A stretch of DNA of 41,877 nt, taken from contig JABHKE010000164.1 of assembly GCA_018692355.1 (NCBI GenBank), forward strand, positions 1 through 41,877, read 5' to 3'. This DNA is from Fidelibacterota bacterium. Its GTDB lineage: Bacteria > Fidelibacterota > Marinisomatia > Marinisomatales > UBA1611. Shown in pieces: positions 17,833 through 27,558 of the stretch. Each line of letters begins with the position of its first letter. The stretch's first letter is position 1. A program made the position numbers and the translations under genes. The notes under the pieces were generated by a model that saw nothing but the letters and a program-made list of their open reading frames with translations, was not told the DNA's origin and made no database searches.

Positions 17833-19443
17833 TTAAGTTTCAATCATTGATGGCTTTTTTTCTGAATTTTGTATTTTAAATAAACGATAATTAAAACTAT
17901 CTCTCAATGCTTCCCAACTGGCTTCAATGATATTTTCAGACACACCAATGGTTGACCAACTTTCATTCCCATCTGAACTTTCTATTAATACACGAACTTT
18001 TGCGCTGGTGCCATCTTGCTCGTTCAAAACACGAACTTTATAATCCGTGAGTTTTATTTGTTCTAGCTCAGGAAAAAATCGAACTAATGCTTTCTTGATT
18101 GCGTTATTCAGTGCATTGACTGGACCATTGCCATCAGCCGCAGTATGTTCAATTTCACCATCAACTTTTACTTTCAGCATGGCATCTGCATTGCTGTGCC
18201 CATGCTTATCATAATTCACATTGACCCGGGATTCCAATACTTCAAAAAAGGGAACAAACGACCCTTTCCGTTTTTGCAATATGAGTTCAAAAGATGCTTC
18301 AGCGCCTTCAAATTGATAGCCCTCATGTTCCAATGATTTAATCTGTTGCACCAGGTCCCTGGTTAATTGTTTATCACCATTCAGTTCAACATTTAACTCA
18401 TCAGCTTTAAATCTAATATTACTTTGACCCGAAAGATCTGATACAAGAACACGTTGATGACTCCCTACTATTTTGGGATCAATATGCTCATACATTCTGC
18501 TGTCTTTCATAACAGCACTTACGTGGATTCCACCTTTATGAGCAAATGCCGATTTTCCTACATAAGGTGCCTGATCATCGGGGTGTAGATTCATTAATTC
18601 ATAAACGAAGTGCGTTAAAGGAGTCAGCTTTTCTAAATCGATTTCTGATTGCATTTGGCGATTCATTTTTAAAATTAAATTGGGGATAATTGTCCCTAAA
18701 TTTGCATTGCCGCAACGTTCACCCACACCATTTATCGTCCCTTGAACATGAGTTGCACCTGCTACAACCGCTGCCAAAGTATTGGCTGTTGCGAGTCCAC
18801 CATCATTATGAACGTGCACACCAATTTGTGATTTAAACTTTTTAACTACGGCTTTCGTAGCTTCCTGAATAAACTCCGGCAAAGAACCACCATTTGTATC
18901 ACATAATACTAACGTGTCTGCACCGCCTTTTTGTGCTGCATCTAACATCTTCAGTGCAAAAGATGGAGATGATCTATAGCCATCATAAAAATGTTCCGCG
19001 TCAAAGATGATGCGCTTCCCTTCCTTAACCAAAAAAGCGACCGATCTTTCTATCAGTTCTGCATTTTCATCTTCTTCTAAACCCAGCCCTTTTTCTGAAT
19101 GAAGTTGCCAAGTTTTACCAAAAATTGTTATAATAGGTGTTTCAGCTTTTAAAAGAGCATTCAGATTAGGATCAGATTCAATTTTATCTGGCCAACGTGC
19201 TGTTGACCCAAAAGAACAAACTTGTGCCTGTTTCAGATTTAATTCATGGCATCGCCGGAAAAACTCCTGGTCACGCGGATTGCTACCGGGCCAACCTCCT
19301 TCCAATATATTAATTCCAAAATCATCTAATTTATCCGCAATACGAAGTTTATCATCAACGGATAAATTGACACCTTCACCTTGAGTTCCATCTCGAAGAG
19401 TTGTATCAAATAATTCAATCGTTTTTAATTGTTCATTTATCAT
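17833..19443 (-). CDS. cimA: (R)-citramalate synthase CimA
   Basis: 536 residues from the ATG at 19443. This start overlaps the leuD stop as ATGA, and [19 protein letters not shown] follows directly. An upstream in-frame TTG (19458) is open but less likely. The enzyme condenses pyruvate with acetyl-CoA to citramalate, the first step of the threonine-independent isoleucine route. Evidence is the HMGL-like TIM barrel with [14 protein letters not shown] and the CimA-type [13 protein letters not shown] (2-isopropylmalate synthase has EAGFP here), [33 protein letters not shown], and a C-terminal LeuA-dimer regulatory domain (about 400-520). That domain usually binds the end product isoleucine. It is the last gene of the branched-chain operon. 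LeuCD and LeuB, encoded just upstream, catalyse the next two steps, so the operon is self-sufficient for 2-ketobutyrate. Confidence 0.93.
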   Translation of the reverse strand: MINEQLKTIELFDTTLRDGTQGEGVNLSVDDKLRIADKLDDFGINILEGGWPGSNPRDQEFFRRCHELNLKQAQVCSFGSTARWPDKIESDPNLNALLKAETPIITIFGKTWQLHSEKGLGLEEDENAELIERSVAFLVKEGKRIIFDAEHFYDGYRSSPSFALKMLDAAQKGGADTLVLCDTNGGSLPEFIQEATKAVVKKFKSQIGVHVHNDGGLATANTLAAVVAGATHVQGTINGVGERCGNANLGTIIPNLILKMNRQMQSEIDLEKLTPLTHFVYELMNLHPDDQAPYVGKSAFAHKGGIHVSAVMKDSRMYEHIDPKIVGSHQRVLVSDLSGQSNIRFKADELNVELNGDKQLTRDLVQQIKSLEHEGYQFEGAEASFELILQKRKGSFVPFFEVLESRVNVNYDKHGHSNADAMLKVKVDGEIEHTAADGNGPVNALNNAIKKALVRFFPELEQIKLTDYKVRVLNEQDGTSAKVRVLIESSDGNESWSTIGVSENIIEASWEALRDSFNYRLFKIQNSEKKPSMIET

Positions 19444-20081
19444 GTTGTAAATAGCCAAGGATATTTTTTCTGGTAATTTGTCTCAAATACTCTTATCACT
19501 GCTGCATGGGATAAGGTCAGGCCAATTTCGTCCAACCCATTCAATAAGGCATCTTTCCTGAATTTTTCCAGTTCAAAAACTAATGTACTGCCAGAAGGGT
19601 CAATTAATGACTGCTCATCTAAATTCACCATTAATGCAAATCCCGGTTTAGACTCCGTTTTTTTAAAAAGAGATAGAATATTTTCTTCGTCTAACGTGAT
19701 TGGTAGGATTCCATTTTTGAAACAATTATTATAAAAAATGTCTGCAAAACTTTCTGCTATAATCGTCTTGAAACCGTAATCTGACAAAGCCCAAGGAGCA
19801 TGTTCACGGCTGGAACCACATCCAAAATTTTCACGAGTTAATAAAATCGATGCACTTTTATATCGATTCTGGTTTAAAACAAAATCTTGATTTAGAGGGC
19901 GGTTACTGCAATCCTGGCCTGGCTCACCATGATCCAAATACCGCCATTCATCAAACAAGTTTGGACCAAAACCAGTCCGGTGAATAGATTTTAAAAACTG
20001 TTTTGGGATAATCGCATCAGTATCAATATTGGCACGATTTAATGGCGCTACAACACCAGTAAATGTTTGAAATTTTTCCAT
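19440..20081 (-). CDS. leuD: 3-isopropylmalate dehydratase small subunit LeuD
   Basis: 213 residues, close to the E. coli LeuD length. It forms the swivelling aconitase domain that completes the active site of LeuC. Motifs: [19 protein letters not shown] near the N-terminus and [15 protein letters not shown] at about 86-100, then the substrate-specificity strand with ILPITLDEE. The LeuCD complex isomerises 2-isopropylmalate to 3-isopropylmalate and, in the citramalate route, citramalate to methylmalate. The gene starts 1 bp after the leuC stop and its own stop overlaps the cimA start, so translation of leuC, leuD and cimA is probably coupled. Confidence 0.96.
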   Translation of the reverse strand: MEKFQTFTGVVAPLNRANIDTDAIIPKQFLKSIHRTGFGPNLFDEWRYLDHGEPGQDCSNRPLNQDFVLNQNRYKSASILLTRENFGCGSSREHAPWALSDYGFKTIIAESFADIFYNNCFKNGILPITLDEENILSLFKKTESKPGFALMVNLDEQSLIDPSGSTLVFELEKFRKDALLNGLDEIGLTLSHAAVIRVFETNYQKKYPWLFTT

Positions 20082-20082
20082 C

Positions 20083-21474
20083 TTAATTATTCCAATTAGT
20101 TGTCACATTAACAAAATAACCTTTAATTGCAGCAGCAGCGGCCATGGCAGGGCTCACCAAATGTGTCCGCCCGCCTTGTCCCTGGCGTCCTTCAAAATTC
20201 CGGTTCGATGTGGATGCGCAGCGCTCACCCGATTCTAAACGATCCGCATTCATAGCCAAACACATAGAACAGCCGGGCTCCCGCCATTCAAAACCTGCAT
20301 TCAAGAATATCTTATCCAACCCTTCCTTTTCCGCTTGGTCTTTTACAGGGCCAGACCCAGGAACAACCATAGCCAATTTGATAGAATCAGCAATTTTTTT
20401 ACCTTCAACTACTTTTGCTGCTTCCCTTAAATCTTCAATTCTCGAATTTGTACAAGACCCAATAAATATTTTATCCAACAAAATATCTTTTATGGGCACT
20501 CCCATTTCTAATCCCATGTAATCCAATGCTGGTTGAAATTTTCTATTAGCTGAAAAAGGAATTTCACCTTCAACATCCACAACTAATTCAGGTGATGTTC
20601 CCCAAGTAACCATAGGATTTATATCGTTTGCATTTATTTCAATTGTTTTATCAAATGCAGCATCTTCATCACTTTGTAGAGTTTTCCAATATTCACGAGC
20701 TTTTTCCCATAATTCACCTTTAGGAGAAAATGGTTTCCCATTTACATAGTCCAAAGTTGTTTGATCTACAGCGATTAAACCTGCGCGTGCGCCAGCTTCA
20801 ATGGTCATATTACAAACTGTCATTCGCCCTTCCATGGATAATGCTTTTATCGCATTGCCGCCAAATTCGATTGCATATCCTGTCCCCCCAGCTGTACCAA
20901 TTTTGCCGATAATAAATAATATTAGATCTTTTGCAGTGATGCCTTGTTTCAATTTACCATCAACTTTGATGAGCATGTTTTTTGATTTTTGCTGAATCAA
21001 ACATTGAGTTGCCAGTACATGCTCAACTTCTGATGTACCAATTCCAAATGCCAAAGCACCCAAAGCACCGTGAGTTGATGTGTGAGAATCTCCACAAACG
21101 ATAGCCATACCAGGAAGTGTCAATCCCTGCTCGGGGCCAATCACATGAACAATGCCCTGATTCGGATCCGACATTTTAAATTCTTTAATTTGAAAAGAAT
21201 CACAATTCTTGTCCAGTGTATCCACTTGTAATTTTGAAATTGGATCTTCAATTCCTTTATCTCGATCTTTGGTTGGAATATTATGATCAGGAACCGCCAC
21301 ATTTGCTTCGGTTCGCCACAAGGAACGATTTGTCAAACGCATTCCATCAAATGCTTGGGGTGATGTCACTTCATGAATAAGTTGCCGATCAATATACAAC
21401 AGGCTGGTCCCATCTCCATTTTCACGGACAAGGTGACTCTTCCATAATTTGTCAAATAATGTTTTTCCGCTCAT
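20083..21474 (-). CDS. leuC: 3-isopropylmalate dehydratase large subunit LeuC
   Basis: 463 residues, matching the bacterial LeuC length. The aconitase-type [4Fe-4S] ligands are visible at Cys341 ([14 protein letters not shown]), Cys402 and Cys405 ([11 protein letters not shown]). Other signatures are the N-terminal [50 protein letters not shown] and [20 protein letters not shown]. It works with LeuD in both leucine and citramalate-dependent isoleucine synthesis. Only 3 bp separate it from leuA. Confidence 0.97.
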   Translation of the reverse strand: MSGKTLFDKLWKSHLVRENGDGTSLLYIDRQLIHEVTSPQAFDGMRLTNRSLWRTEANVAVPDHNIPTKDRDKGIEDPISKLQVDTLDKNCDSFQIKEFKMSDPNQGIVHVIGPEQGLTLPGMAIVCGDSHTSTHGALGALAFGIGTSEVEHVLATQCLIQQKSKNMLIKVDGKLKQGITAKDLILFIIGKIGTAGGTGYAIEFGGNAIKALSMEGRMTVCNMTIEAGARAGLIAVDQTTLDYVNGKPFSPKGELWEKAREYWKTLQSDEDAAFDKTIEINANDINPMVTWGTSPELVVDVEGEIPFSANRKFQPALDYMGLEMGVPIKDILLDKIFIGSCTNSRIEDLREAAKVVEGKKIADSIKLAMVVPGSGPVKDQAEKEGLDKIFLNAGFEWREPGCSMCLAMNADRLESGERCASTSNRNFEGRQGQGGRTHLVSPAMAAAAAIKGYFVNVTTNWNN

Positions 21475-21477
21475 TCT

Positions 21478-23055
21478 TTAAACAGTTTCAGTGATTTCTT
21501 CAAAGACGTTTTCCATATTTTTCAAGGATTCATAATGATTGAGCGCTTGTAAATATGCTTTTGCACTGGCACGAATTGTATCAGTTGAAACGCCTTTTCC
21601 AGAGTAAGCGCTATCTTGAATTTTTATTCGTACAGTTACTTCACCTTGGGCGCCCTTCCCAGCTGTAACAGATCGAACTTGGTAATGCTCTAACTTTGCC
21701 ATTTCTTGAAAATTTATGGCACGATTAATAGCGCGGAAACAGGCATCAACCGGTCCATCACCCGTTGCTGATTCTTCATGCATTTTTTCTTCTGTCTTAA
21801 TTCGAACCGTTGCTGTTGCAATGGTAGTGGTTCCTAAATTAACATGAAGATAATCCAAAGTATAAAATCCAATTTCACTTTTGGCTTCATCTCCCATTAA
21901 AACTCTTAAATCTTCATCAAATATTTCTTTTTTCTTATCAGCCAGAAAGACAAAGCGTTCGTAGATATTTCCCATTTTTTCATCGCTAATTTCATAACCT
22001 AATGCTTTCAATCTAGATGATAATCCATGGCGGCCGGAATGACGACCCAAAACGATTTTATTATTCACTATTCCAACAGATTCCGGCGTCATAATTTCAT
22101 AAGTATCTCTGTTTTTCAGCATTCCATCCTGATGAATGCCAGACTCATGTGCAAATGCATTTTCGCCAACAATAGCCTTATTTGGTTGTACAAGCATCCC
22201 CGTAAAACCAGAAACCATTCTGCTGGCATTGTAAATTTCTTTTGTATTTATATCTGTATGAAAATTCCAAAAATTGGAACGGACATTCAACGACATGACA
22301 AATTCTTCCATACTGGCATTACCGGCACGTTCACCAATTCCATTGATGGTACATTCAACCTGCCGGGCACCATTAGCCACAGCAAAAAGTGAGTTCGCCA
22401 CAGCTAACCCAAGATCATTATGACAGTGAACACTAATCACCGCTTGGTCTATATTCCTTACGCGAGATTTTAATTCTGCGATCTTTGCGCCGAATTCTTC
22501 AGGCATTGTATATCCGGTCGTGTCAGGAATATTGACAGTGGTTGCACCAGCATCAATAACCGCTTCAATAATTTCGCATAAATAGCCAATATCTGTACGA
22601 CCGGCATCTTCCGCAGAAAATTCCACATCATCTGTAAATGTTTTTGCATACTGAACTGCATCGGTAGCCATTTTCAAAATAGTAGCTTGTTTTTCCGGCA
22701 GGGATTTTCCGTAGCGGGCTGATTCAAATTTTCCATTAATATGAATATCGGATGTCCCAATAAAAGTGTGAATTCTAGAACGTTCAGCCCCTTTTAATGA
22801 TTTGTGACAGGCATCAATATCTCCATCAATCGTCCGGGCCAATCCAGTGATAATTGCATTCACAGAATCTGCAATTCGCTGAACCGCTTCAAATTGACCT
22901 TGAGATGAAACGGGGAACCCTGCTTCAATCACATCCACATTTAATCGTTCAAGCTGTTTTGCAATTTCTACTTTTTCAAACACATTCAAAGATGCGCCTG
23001 GTGCTTGTTCACCATCACGTAACGTGGTATCAAAAATGATTATTTTTTCACTCAT
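21478..23055 (-). CDS. leuA: 2-isopropylmalate synthase LeuA
   Basis: 525 residues. It condenses acetyl-CoA with 2-ketoisovalerate, the committed step of leucine synthesis. The TIM barrel has [17 protein letters not shown] at 8-24, DVIEAGFPVSSQGQFEAV, SVHCHNDLGLAVANSLFAV, ECTINGIGERAGNASMEE and NAFAHESGIHQDGMLK. The C-terminal LeuA-dimer domain (about 390-515, GDGPVDACFRAINRAI, RASAKAYLQALN) normally gives leucine feedback inhibition. EAGFP in place of the CimA-type EGGWPGSNP separates it from the paralogue at the end of this operon. It starts 2 bp after the leuB stop. Confidence 0.97.
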   Translation of the reverse strand: MSEKIIIFDTTLRDGEQAPGASLNVFEKVEIAKQLERLNVDVIEAGFPVSSQGQFEAVQRIADSVNAIITGLARTIDGDIDACHKSLKGAERSRIHTFIGTSDIHINGKFESARYGKSLPEKQATILKMATDAVQYAKTFTDDVEFSAEDAGRTDIGYLCEIIEAVIDAGATTVNIPDTTGYTMPEEFGAKIAELKSRVRNIDQAVISVHCHNDLGLAVANSLFAVANGARQVECTINGIGERAGNASMEEFVMSLNVRSNFWNFHTDINTKEIYNASRMVSGFTGMLVQPNKAIVGENAFAHESGIHQDGMLKNRDTYEIMTPESVGIVNNKIVLGRHSGRHGLSSRLKALGYEISDEKMGNIYERFVFLADKKKEIFDEDLRVLMGDEAKSEIGFYTLDYLHVNLGTTTIATATVRIKTEEKMHEESATGDGPVDACFRAINRAINFQEMAKLEHYQVRSVTAGKGAQGEVTVRIKIQDSAYSGKGVSTDTIRASAKAYLQALNHYESLKNMENVFEEITETV

Positions 23056-23057
23056 GC

Positions 23058-24164
23058 TTATTCCCTTACAAGTTCACGAGAATCTATAATAGACTTATTC
23101 GTTTGTTGAAACGCATGAATTATTTCATCTCTCATTCCGTCAGTTGTAACAATTGTTGAATCTGTCGAAGCAATATCGATCGTTCTAATTCCATTTTCCA
23201 AAACAGATTCAATGGCATTATTTAATCGATGCGCTGCTTCCGGTTGGTTTAATGTGATTTCCATCATCATGGTTACAGAACATATCATCGCAATTGGATT
23301 TGCTTTATTTTGTCCGGCAATTTCCGGGGCGGTGCCATGAACAGGTTCATACATGGCGTGTTTTTCTCCGATACTGGCCGATGGCAACATCCCAAGACTG
23401 CCCGTAATCATGGCGGTTATATCACTTAAAATATCCCCAAATAAATTTTGAGTTACAATCACATCAAATTGTTTGGGATCACGAACCAGTTGCATAGCTG
23501 CATTATCCACATACATATTTGATAATGGGACATCCTGATAATCTTTATGAACTTCATGGACCACATCCCGCCAGAATTGTGAACTATCTAGAACATTAGC
23601 TTTATCAACCGATGTAACATGCCCATTCCTTTTTCGAGCTAATTCAAATGCAACTTTGGCAATGCGTTCAACTTCATATTTTTTATATCGTAATGTATTA
23701 AATCCTTCATGTTTATCATGTCCGCGGGGCTCACCGAAATAAATTCCACCGGTCAGTTCCCTAACAACCATGACATCAGATCCAACAATAACATCTTTTT
23801 TCAAAGATGATGCATCTGCAAGAGGAGCGAAAATTTTTGCTGGACGAAGATTGGAAAAAAGGCCAAGCACTTCACGGAGTTTCAGTAATCCTTTTTCAGG
23901 TTTTTTCTCTTGGGGAAGGTTGTCCCATTTGGGGCCACCCACAGCACCTAAAAGTACTGCATCAGATTCTAGACATGATTGGAGTGCAGATTCGGTAATG
24001 GGCTCGTTAAACTGATCAAGAGATGCGCCTCCGGCTAATTCTGATTTGATTTCAAAATTCAAGCCATATTCACTACCAACCAAATCCAATACAGCCAAGG
24101 CAACATCCATCACTTCCGGGCCGATCCCGTCTCCTGGAAGTGTGGTTATTTTGAAGGTTTTCAT
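23058..24164 (-). CDS. leuB: 3-isopropylmalate dehydrogenase LeuB
   Basis: 368 residues. An NAD-dependent beta-decarboxylating dehydrogenase that converts 3-isopropylmalate to 2-ketoisocaproate, and methylmalate to 2-ketobutyrate in the citramalate route. Motifs: TLPGDGIGPEVMDVAL, GAVGGPKWDNLP, LGLFSNLRPAKIF, RELTGGIYFGEPRG (the YFG segment marks IPMDH rather than isocitrate dehydrogenase), the catalytic Lys and Asp region (SVDKANVLDSSQFWRDVV; NLFGDILSDITAMI) and the adenine-binding HGTAPEIAGQNKANP. The gene lies between ilvC and leuA, ahead of leuA rather than after it. Confidence 0.97.
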   Translation of the reverse strand: MKTFKITTLPGDGIGPEVMDVALAVLDLVGSEYGLNFEIKSELAGGASLDQFNEPITESALQSCLESDAVLLGAVGGPKWDNLPQEKKPEKGLLKLREVLGLFSNLRPAKIFAPLADASSLKKDVIVGSDVMVVRELTGGIYFGEPRGHDKHEGFNTLRYKKYEVERIAKVAFELARKRNGHVTSVDKANVLDSSQFWRDVVHEVHKDYQDVPLSNMYVDNAAMQLVRDPKQFDVIVTQNLFGDILSDITAMITGSLGMLPSASIGEKHAMYEPVHGTAPEIAGQNKANPIAMICSVTMMMEITLNQPEAAHRLNNAIESVLENGIRTIDIASTDSTIVTTDGMRDEIIHAFQQTNKSIIDSRELVRE

Positions 24165-24182
24165 TTCAATAATTCCAAAATT

Positions 24183-25226
24183 CTATAGATTTTCAGGACG
24201 GAGCTGACGGAGCTGTTTCCCCGCAATCCACATTTCCTGATTATTAATTTCTGCTAATTCTTCTTCCAATCTTGCACGATAATCAGATTTTGAATTTGAT
24301 TCAATGGAACGCCGTGCTTCTTCGCCACTTAATACTTTTTGATAACATTCTTCAATAACCGGCTTTAAGGTATCACGGAATTTGGGCGCCCAGTCCAAAG
24401 CCCCTCGTTGTGCGGTTGTAGAACAATTGGCATACATCCAGTCCATACCATTTTCGGCAACAAGTGGATAAAGACTTTGTAATGCTTCTTCAATGGTTTC
24501 ATTATAGGCTTCGGATGGGGAATGTCCATGCTCGCGTAAAACTTCATATTGTGCCAAAAACGCACCTTGAAGAAGCCCCATTAAAACACATCGTTCACCA
24601 GTCAAATCACTATGGACTTCCTTTGAAAAAGTGGTTTCAAATAAATGCCCGGAGCCAATAGCAAATGCTGTAGCGACACATCGCTCTTTTGCTCTTCCTG
24701 TAAAATCCTGGTGAATTGCAAATGAAGAATTAATCCCTCGGCCTGCCTTGAAATGAGTACGCACTGTTAACCCACTTCCTTTTGGTGCAACGAGAATAAC
24801 ATCTACATTATCCGGTGGAATAATACCCGTATCTTCATGGAAAACAACACCGAATCCATGTGAAAAATAAAGAGCATTTCCTTCACTCAAATTCTCTTTG
24901 ACCGTGGGCCAAGCCTGTATTTGTCCAGCATCTGATAATAGGAACTGAATGATGGTGCCGCGTTGAACCGCTTCAGAAATTTCAAACAGATTTTCGCCTT
25001 CTACCCAACCATCTTTCACTGCTTTTTCCCAACTTGATCCGCGTCGCAATCCAAGGATTACATTAAATCCTTGATCCCGCATATTCATTCCTTGACCATA
25101 ACCTTGAGGACCATAGCCTAAAATGGCTGTCACTTCATTTTCTAAAATGGATTTGCATTTCTCCTGGGGATAATCCGATCGTTCAATAATTGTTTCAGTA
25201 TACCCATTAATGTTCAATTCTTTCAT
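24183..25226 (-). CDS. ilvC: Ketol-acid reductoisomerase IlvC, Bacteroidetes/yeast-like form
   Basis: 347 residues. It isomerises and reduces acetolactate and acetohydroxybutyrate to the dihydroxy acids with NADPH and Mg2+. The nucleotide fold has ILGYGPQGYGQGMNMRDQG, and the phosphate-binding loop GLRRGSSW suggests NADPH. Next come SHGFGVVF and VILVAPKGSGLTVR, then the metal-binding knotted domain with FETTFSKEVHSDLTGERCVL and HSPSEAYNETIEE. NCSTTAQRGALDW, the Ser-rich SNSKSDYRARLEEEL and the end LRPENL recall the Bacteroidetes and fungal Ilv5-like enzymes rather than E. coli or Bacillus IlvC. This is one of the better taxonomic hints in the window. GGAG lies shortly before the ATG. Confidence 0.95.
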   Translation of the reverse strand: MKELNINGYTETIIERSDYPQEKCKSILENEVTAILGYGPQGYGQGMNMRDQGFNVILGLRRGSSWEKAVKDGWVEGENLFEISEAVQRGTIIQFLLSDAGQIQAWPTVKENLSEGNALYFSHGFGVVFHEDTGIIPPDNVDVILVAPKGSGLTVRTHFKAGRGINSSFAIHQDFTGRAKERCVATAFAIGSGHLFETTFSKEVHSDLTGERCVLMGLLQGAFLAQYEVLREHGHSPSEAYNETIEEALQSLYPLVAENGMDWMYANCSTTAQRGALDWAPKFRDTLKPVIEECYQKVLSGEEARRSIESNSKSDYRARLEEELAEINNQEMWIAGKQLRQLRPENL

Positions 25227-25257
25227 TTTTTCTCCATTTGATTAATACCAACTCTTG

Positions 25258-25809
25258 TTAATAGGATTCCAGAATCCGAGAAGTAGTCCAGTTCGGCTCT
25301 GATTTAGTCAATTCTGGCTGATTTTTCGAAGAATTTCCTGCAACCATAGCCACCTTGCCCGAACGAACAATCTCAAGGATGTCATATTTTTCCAACGATT
25401 TGATAACAGATTCTACTTCTTTTTCATAGCCGGTTAATTCAAAGATTGTCGCATCATCAGTACCATCAATGATTTTTCCATGAGCCGATTCAACAATTTT
25501 ATTGACTTCATCAAGGTAATCTTTTTTTAGCGCAACCTTGACCAGGGCATATTCGCGAATATGGCTGTCGATTTCTGTAGCATCAATTACGTCATAAACA
25601 TCAATAAGTTCTTTAAGACTATTGACTACAGTCCGTTGCTTAGTCTTGTCTGGTTCATTCAAAACGACAGTCATGCGGGTGATGTCTTTTCTTTCCGTCT
25701 GCCCGGCAATCAGGCTTTCTATATTAAAATTTCGTCTCCGGATATGACTTGATATTCTATTCAATACGCCAGGTTCATCCTGAACAAAAACGATTAATGT
25801 TTGTTTCAT
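25258..25809 (-). CDS. ilvH: Acetolactate synthase small (regulatory) subunit IlvH
   Basis: 183 residues. The N-terminal ACT domain (QTLIVFVQDEPGVLNRISSH, NIESLIAGQTE) binds the feedback inhibitor valine in this family. A second ACT-like domain follows at about 78-160 (EYALVKVALKKDYLDEVNKI, FELTGYEKEVESVIKSLEKY). It activates the catalytic subunit and confers valine sensitivity. A perfect AGGAGG lies about 11 nt before the ATG, in the 21-bp gap after ilvB. It shows that the lineage uses Shine-Dalgarno initiation at least here. Confidence 0.95.
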   Translation of the reverse strand: MKQTLIVFVQDEPGVLNRISSHIRRRNFNIESLIAGQTERKDITRMTVVLNEPDKTKQRTVVNSLKELIDVYDVIDATEIDSHIREYALVKVALKKDYLDEVNKIVESAHGKIIDGTDDATIFELTGYEKEVESVIKSLEKYDILEIVRSGKVAMVAGNSSKNQPELTKSEPNWTTSRILESY

Positions 25810-25830
25810 AGCAAGGGGTCCTCCTATTTG

Positions 25831-27558
25831 TTATGCTTCTTGAAATTGTTTATTCTTTGGTCGGGATATCATGGCATTCAAAGCAGCGCCTGCGGGAACC
25901 ATTGGATAAACCATATCATGTTGCTCTACCACGAATTCCACCAATACAGGTCCCTTACTTTTCTTAACCTTCTGAATAACTCCGGGGATCTCTTTTCTCT
26001 TATTTACCCGGTACCCTGGAAGGCCATAAGCTTCAGCAATCTTTAGATAATCAGGACTACTGATGGGTGTTTCCGCATAGCGAGCATCATAGAATAGTTG
26101 CTGCCATTGACGGACCATTCCCAGGTAACCGTTGTTTATGATGGCAATCTTTATATTGGCATTTTCCTGAACGGCTGTGGCTAATTCTGTAATAGTCATC
26201 TGGATACTGCCATCACCGACAATCACCCAAATATCTTTATTTTGTCTGGAAAAACTGGCACCAATAGCTGCTGGCAAACTGTAACCCATTGTCCCCAAAC
26301 CGCCAGAAGTCAAAAGTGTATTGGGCTCCTCGTGGTCATAATATTGTGCCTCTAGCATCTGGTGTTGGCCCACATCGGTAACAATGAGTGCATCTCCATT
26401 TGTCTCCTTCCAGATATCGCGAATAACCTGAGCACCATAAAGTGTATCCGTTTGGACGTTGATAATATCTCTTCCCAAAGATTCACTTTGCCATCCAGAA
26501 ATTGTTTTGAGCCATTCTTTATTTTGCTTTCTACTGATGTGGGGTAATAATTGCGTCATTGCAGTACGCAAGTCACAGGAAATGCCTACATCAACAGGAA
26601 CATTTTTATTGATTTCAGATGGATCAATATCTATGTGAATCTTCTTCGAATCAGGAGAATAGGTTTTAATATTCCCTGTCACTCGGTCATCAAAACGCAT
26701 TCCACAAGCTATCAAAAGGTCCGCATCTTGAATAGCATTATTTACTGCAAATTCGCCGTGCATACCCATCATTCCCATATTCAGGGGGTGGCTTGCAGGG
26801 ACACTCCCCGCCCCCAATAATGTCCATCCAATTGGTATGGAAGCTGTTTCGGCTAATTTAATTATTTCCTGAGAAGCGCCGGACAGAAGAATGCCATGTC
26901 CTGCAAGTATCACTGGTTTCTTTGCATTGTTAATTAGGTCTGCAGCATTCTGTATGTGTTTTTCAGATGCTTCTATAGGATGATTATTCCCAGGGAGTCT
27001 AACAGGTTCATCTGGGTAGACAAATTCAATTGTATCATTTTGGACATCTTTAGGTATATCAATCAACACAGGTCCTGGCCGGCCAGAACGTGCCACGGCA
27101 AAGGCTTCTTTTATCGTAGAAGCCAAATTGTTGATATCCATCACAAGGTAGCTATATTTAGTTACCGGTAAAACAGTACCAGAAATATCAACTTCCTGAA
27201 AGGCATCGGAACCAATGGCTGCTCTCGGGACCTGCCCAGTGATACAAACTATCGGGATAGAATCCAGTTTTGCAGTTGCGAGACCCGTAACCATATTAGT
27301 CGCACCTGGGCCAGATGTTGCCATGGCTACACCCACTTTGCCACTGGCTCTTGCATAGCCATCCGCCATGTGAGTAGCACCCTGTTCATGCCTAACTAAT
27401 ACATGATGGATTTTATCACGATACTTATTAAGTGCATCATAAGCTGGTAAAATCGTCCCACCAGGATATCCGAAAACAACATCAATATTTTCTCGAATAA
27501 TACATTCCCAAATGATTTCTGCACCTGTTAATATTCTTTTCTTCATAGTATTTCTCAT
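25831..27558 (-). CDS. ilvB: Acetolactate synthase large (catalytic) subunit IlvB
   Basis: 575 residues. A ThDP enzyme that makes acetolactate from pyruvate (valine, leucine) and acetohydroxybutyrate from pyruvate plus 2-ketobutyrate (isoleucine). The catalytic Glu58 is in VRHEQGATHMADGYARASG. The FAD-domain region is LNMGMMGMHGEFAVNNAI. The ThDP/Mg site is IVGDGSIQMTITELATAV followed by IINNGYLGMVRQWQQLFY. The first ATG (27558) directly abuts the ilvD stop (TAAATG). A second ATG four codons later (27546) begins MKKRILTGAEII and may be the true start, as it leaves room for ribosome binding. LeuA and CimA draw on its products and on pyruvate. Confidence 0.96.
   Translation of the reverse strand: MRNTMKKRILTGAEIIWECIIRENIDVVFGYPGGTILPAYDALNKYRDKIHHVLVRHEQGATHMADGYARASGKVGVAMATSGPGATNMVTGLATAKLDSIPIVCITGQVPRAAIGSDAFQEVDISGTVLPVTKYSYLVMDINNLASTIKEAFAVARSGRPGPVLIDIPKDVQNDTIEFVYPDEPVRLPGNNHPIEASEKHIQNAADLINNAKKPVILAGHGILLSGASQEIIKLAETASIPIGWTLLGAGSVPASHPLNMGMMGMHGEFAVNNAIQDADLLIACGMRFDDRVTGNIKTYSPDSKKIHIDIDPSEINKNVPVDVGISCDLRTAMTQLLPHISRKQNKEWLKTISGWQSESLGRDIINVQTDTLYGAQVIRDIWKETNGDALIVTDVGQHQMLEAQYYDHEEPNTLLTSGGLGTMGYSLPAAIGASFSRQNKDIWVIVGDGSIQMTITELATAVQENANIKIAIINNGYLGMVRQWQQLFYDARYAETPISSPDYLKIAEAYGLPGYRVNKRKEIPGVIQKVKKSKGPVLVEFVVEQHDMVYPMVPAGAALNAMISRPKNKQFQEA

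Noticed and set aside
19444-19458. TTG start for cimA five codons upstream
   Set aside because: The ATG that overlaps the leuD stop as ATGA gives the normal family N-terminus.
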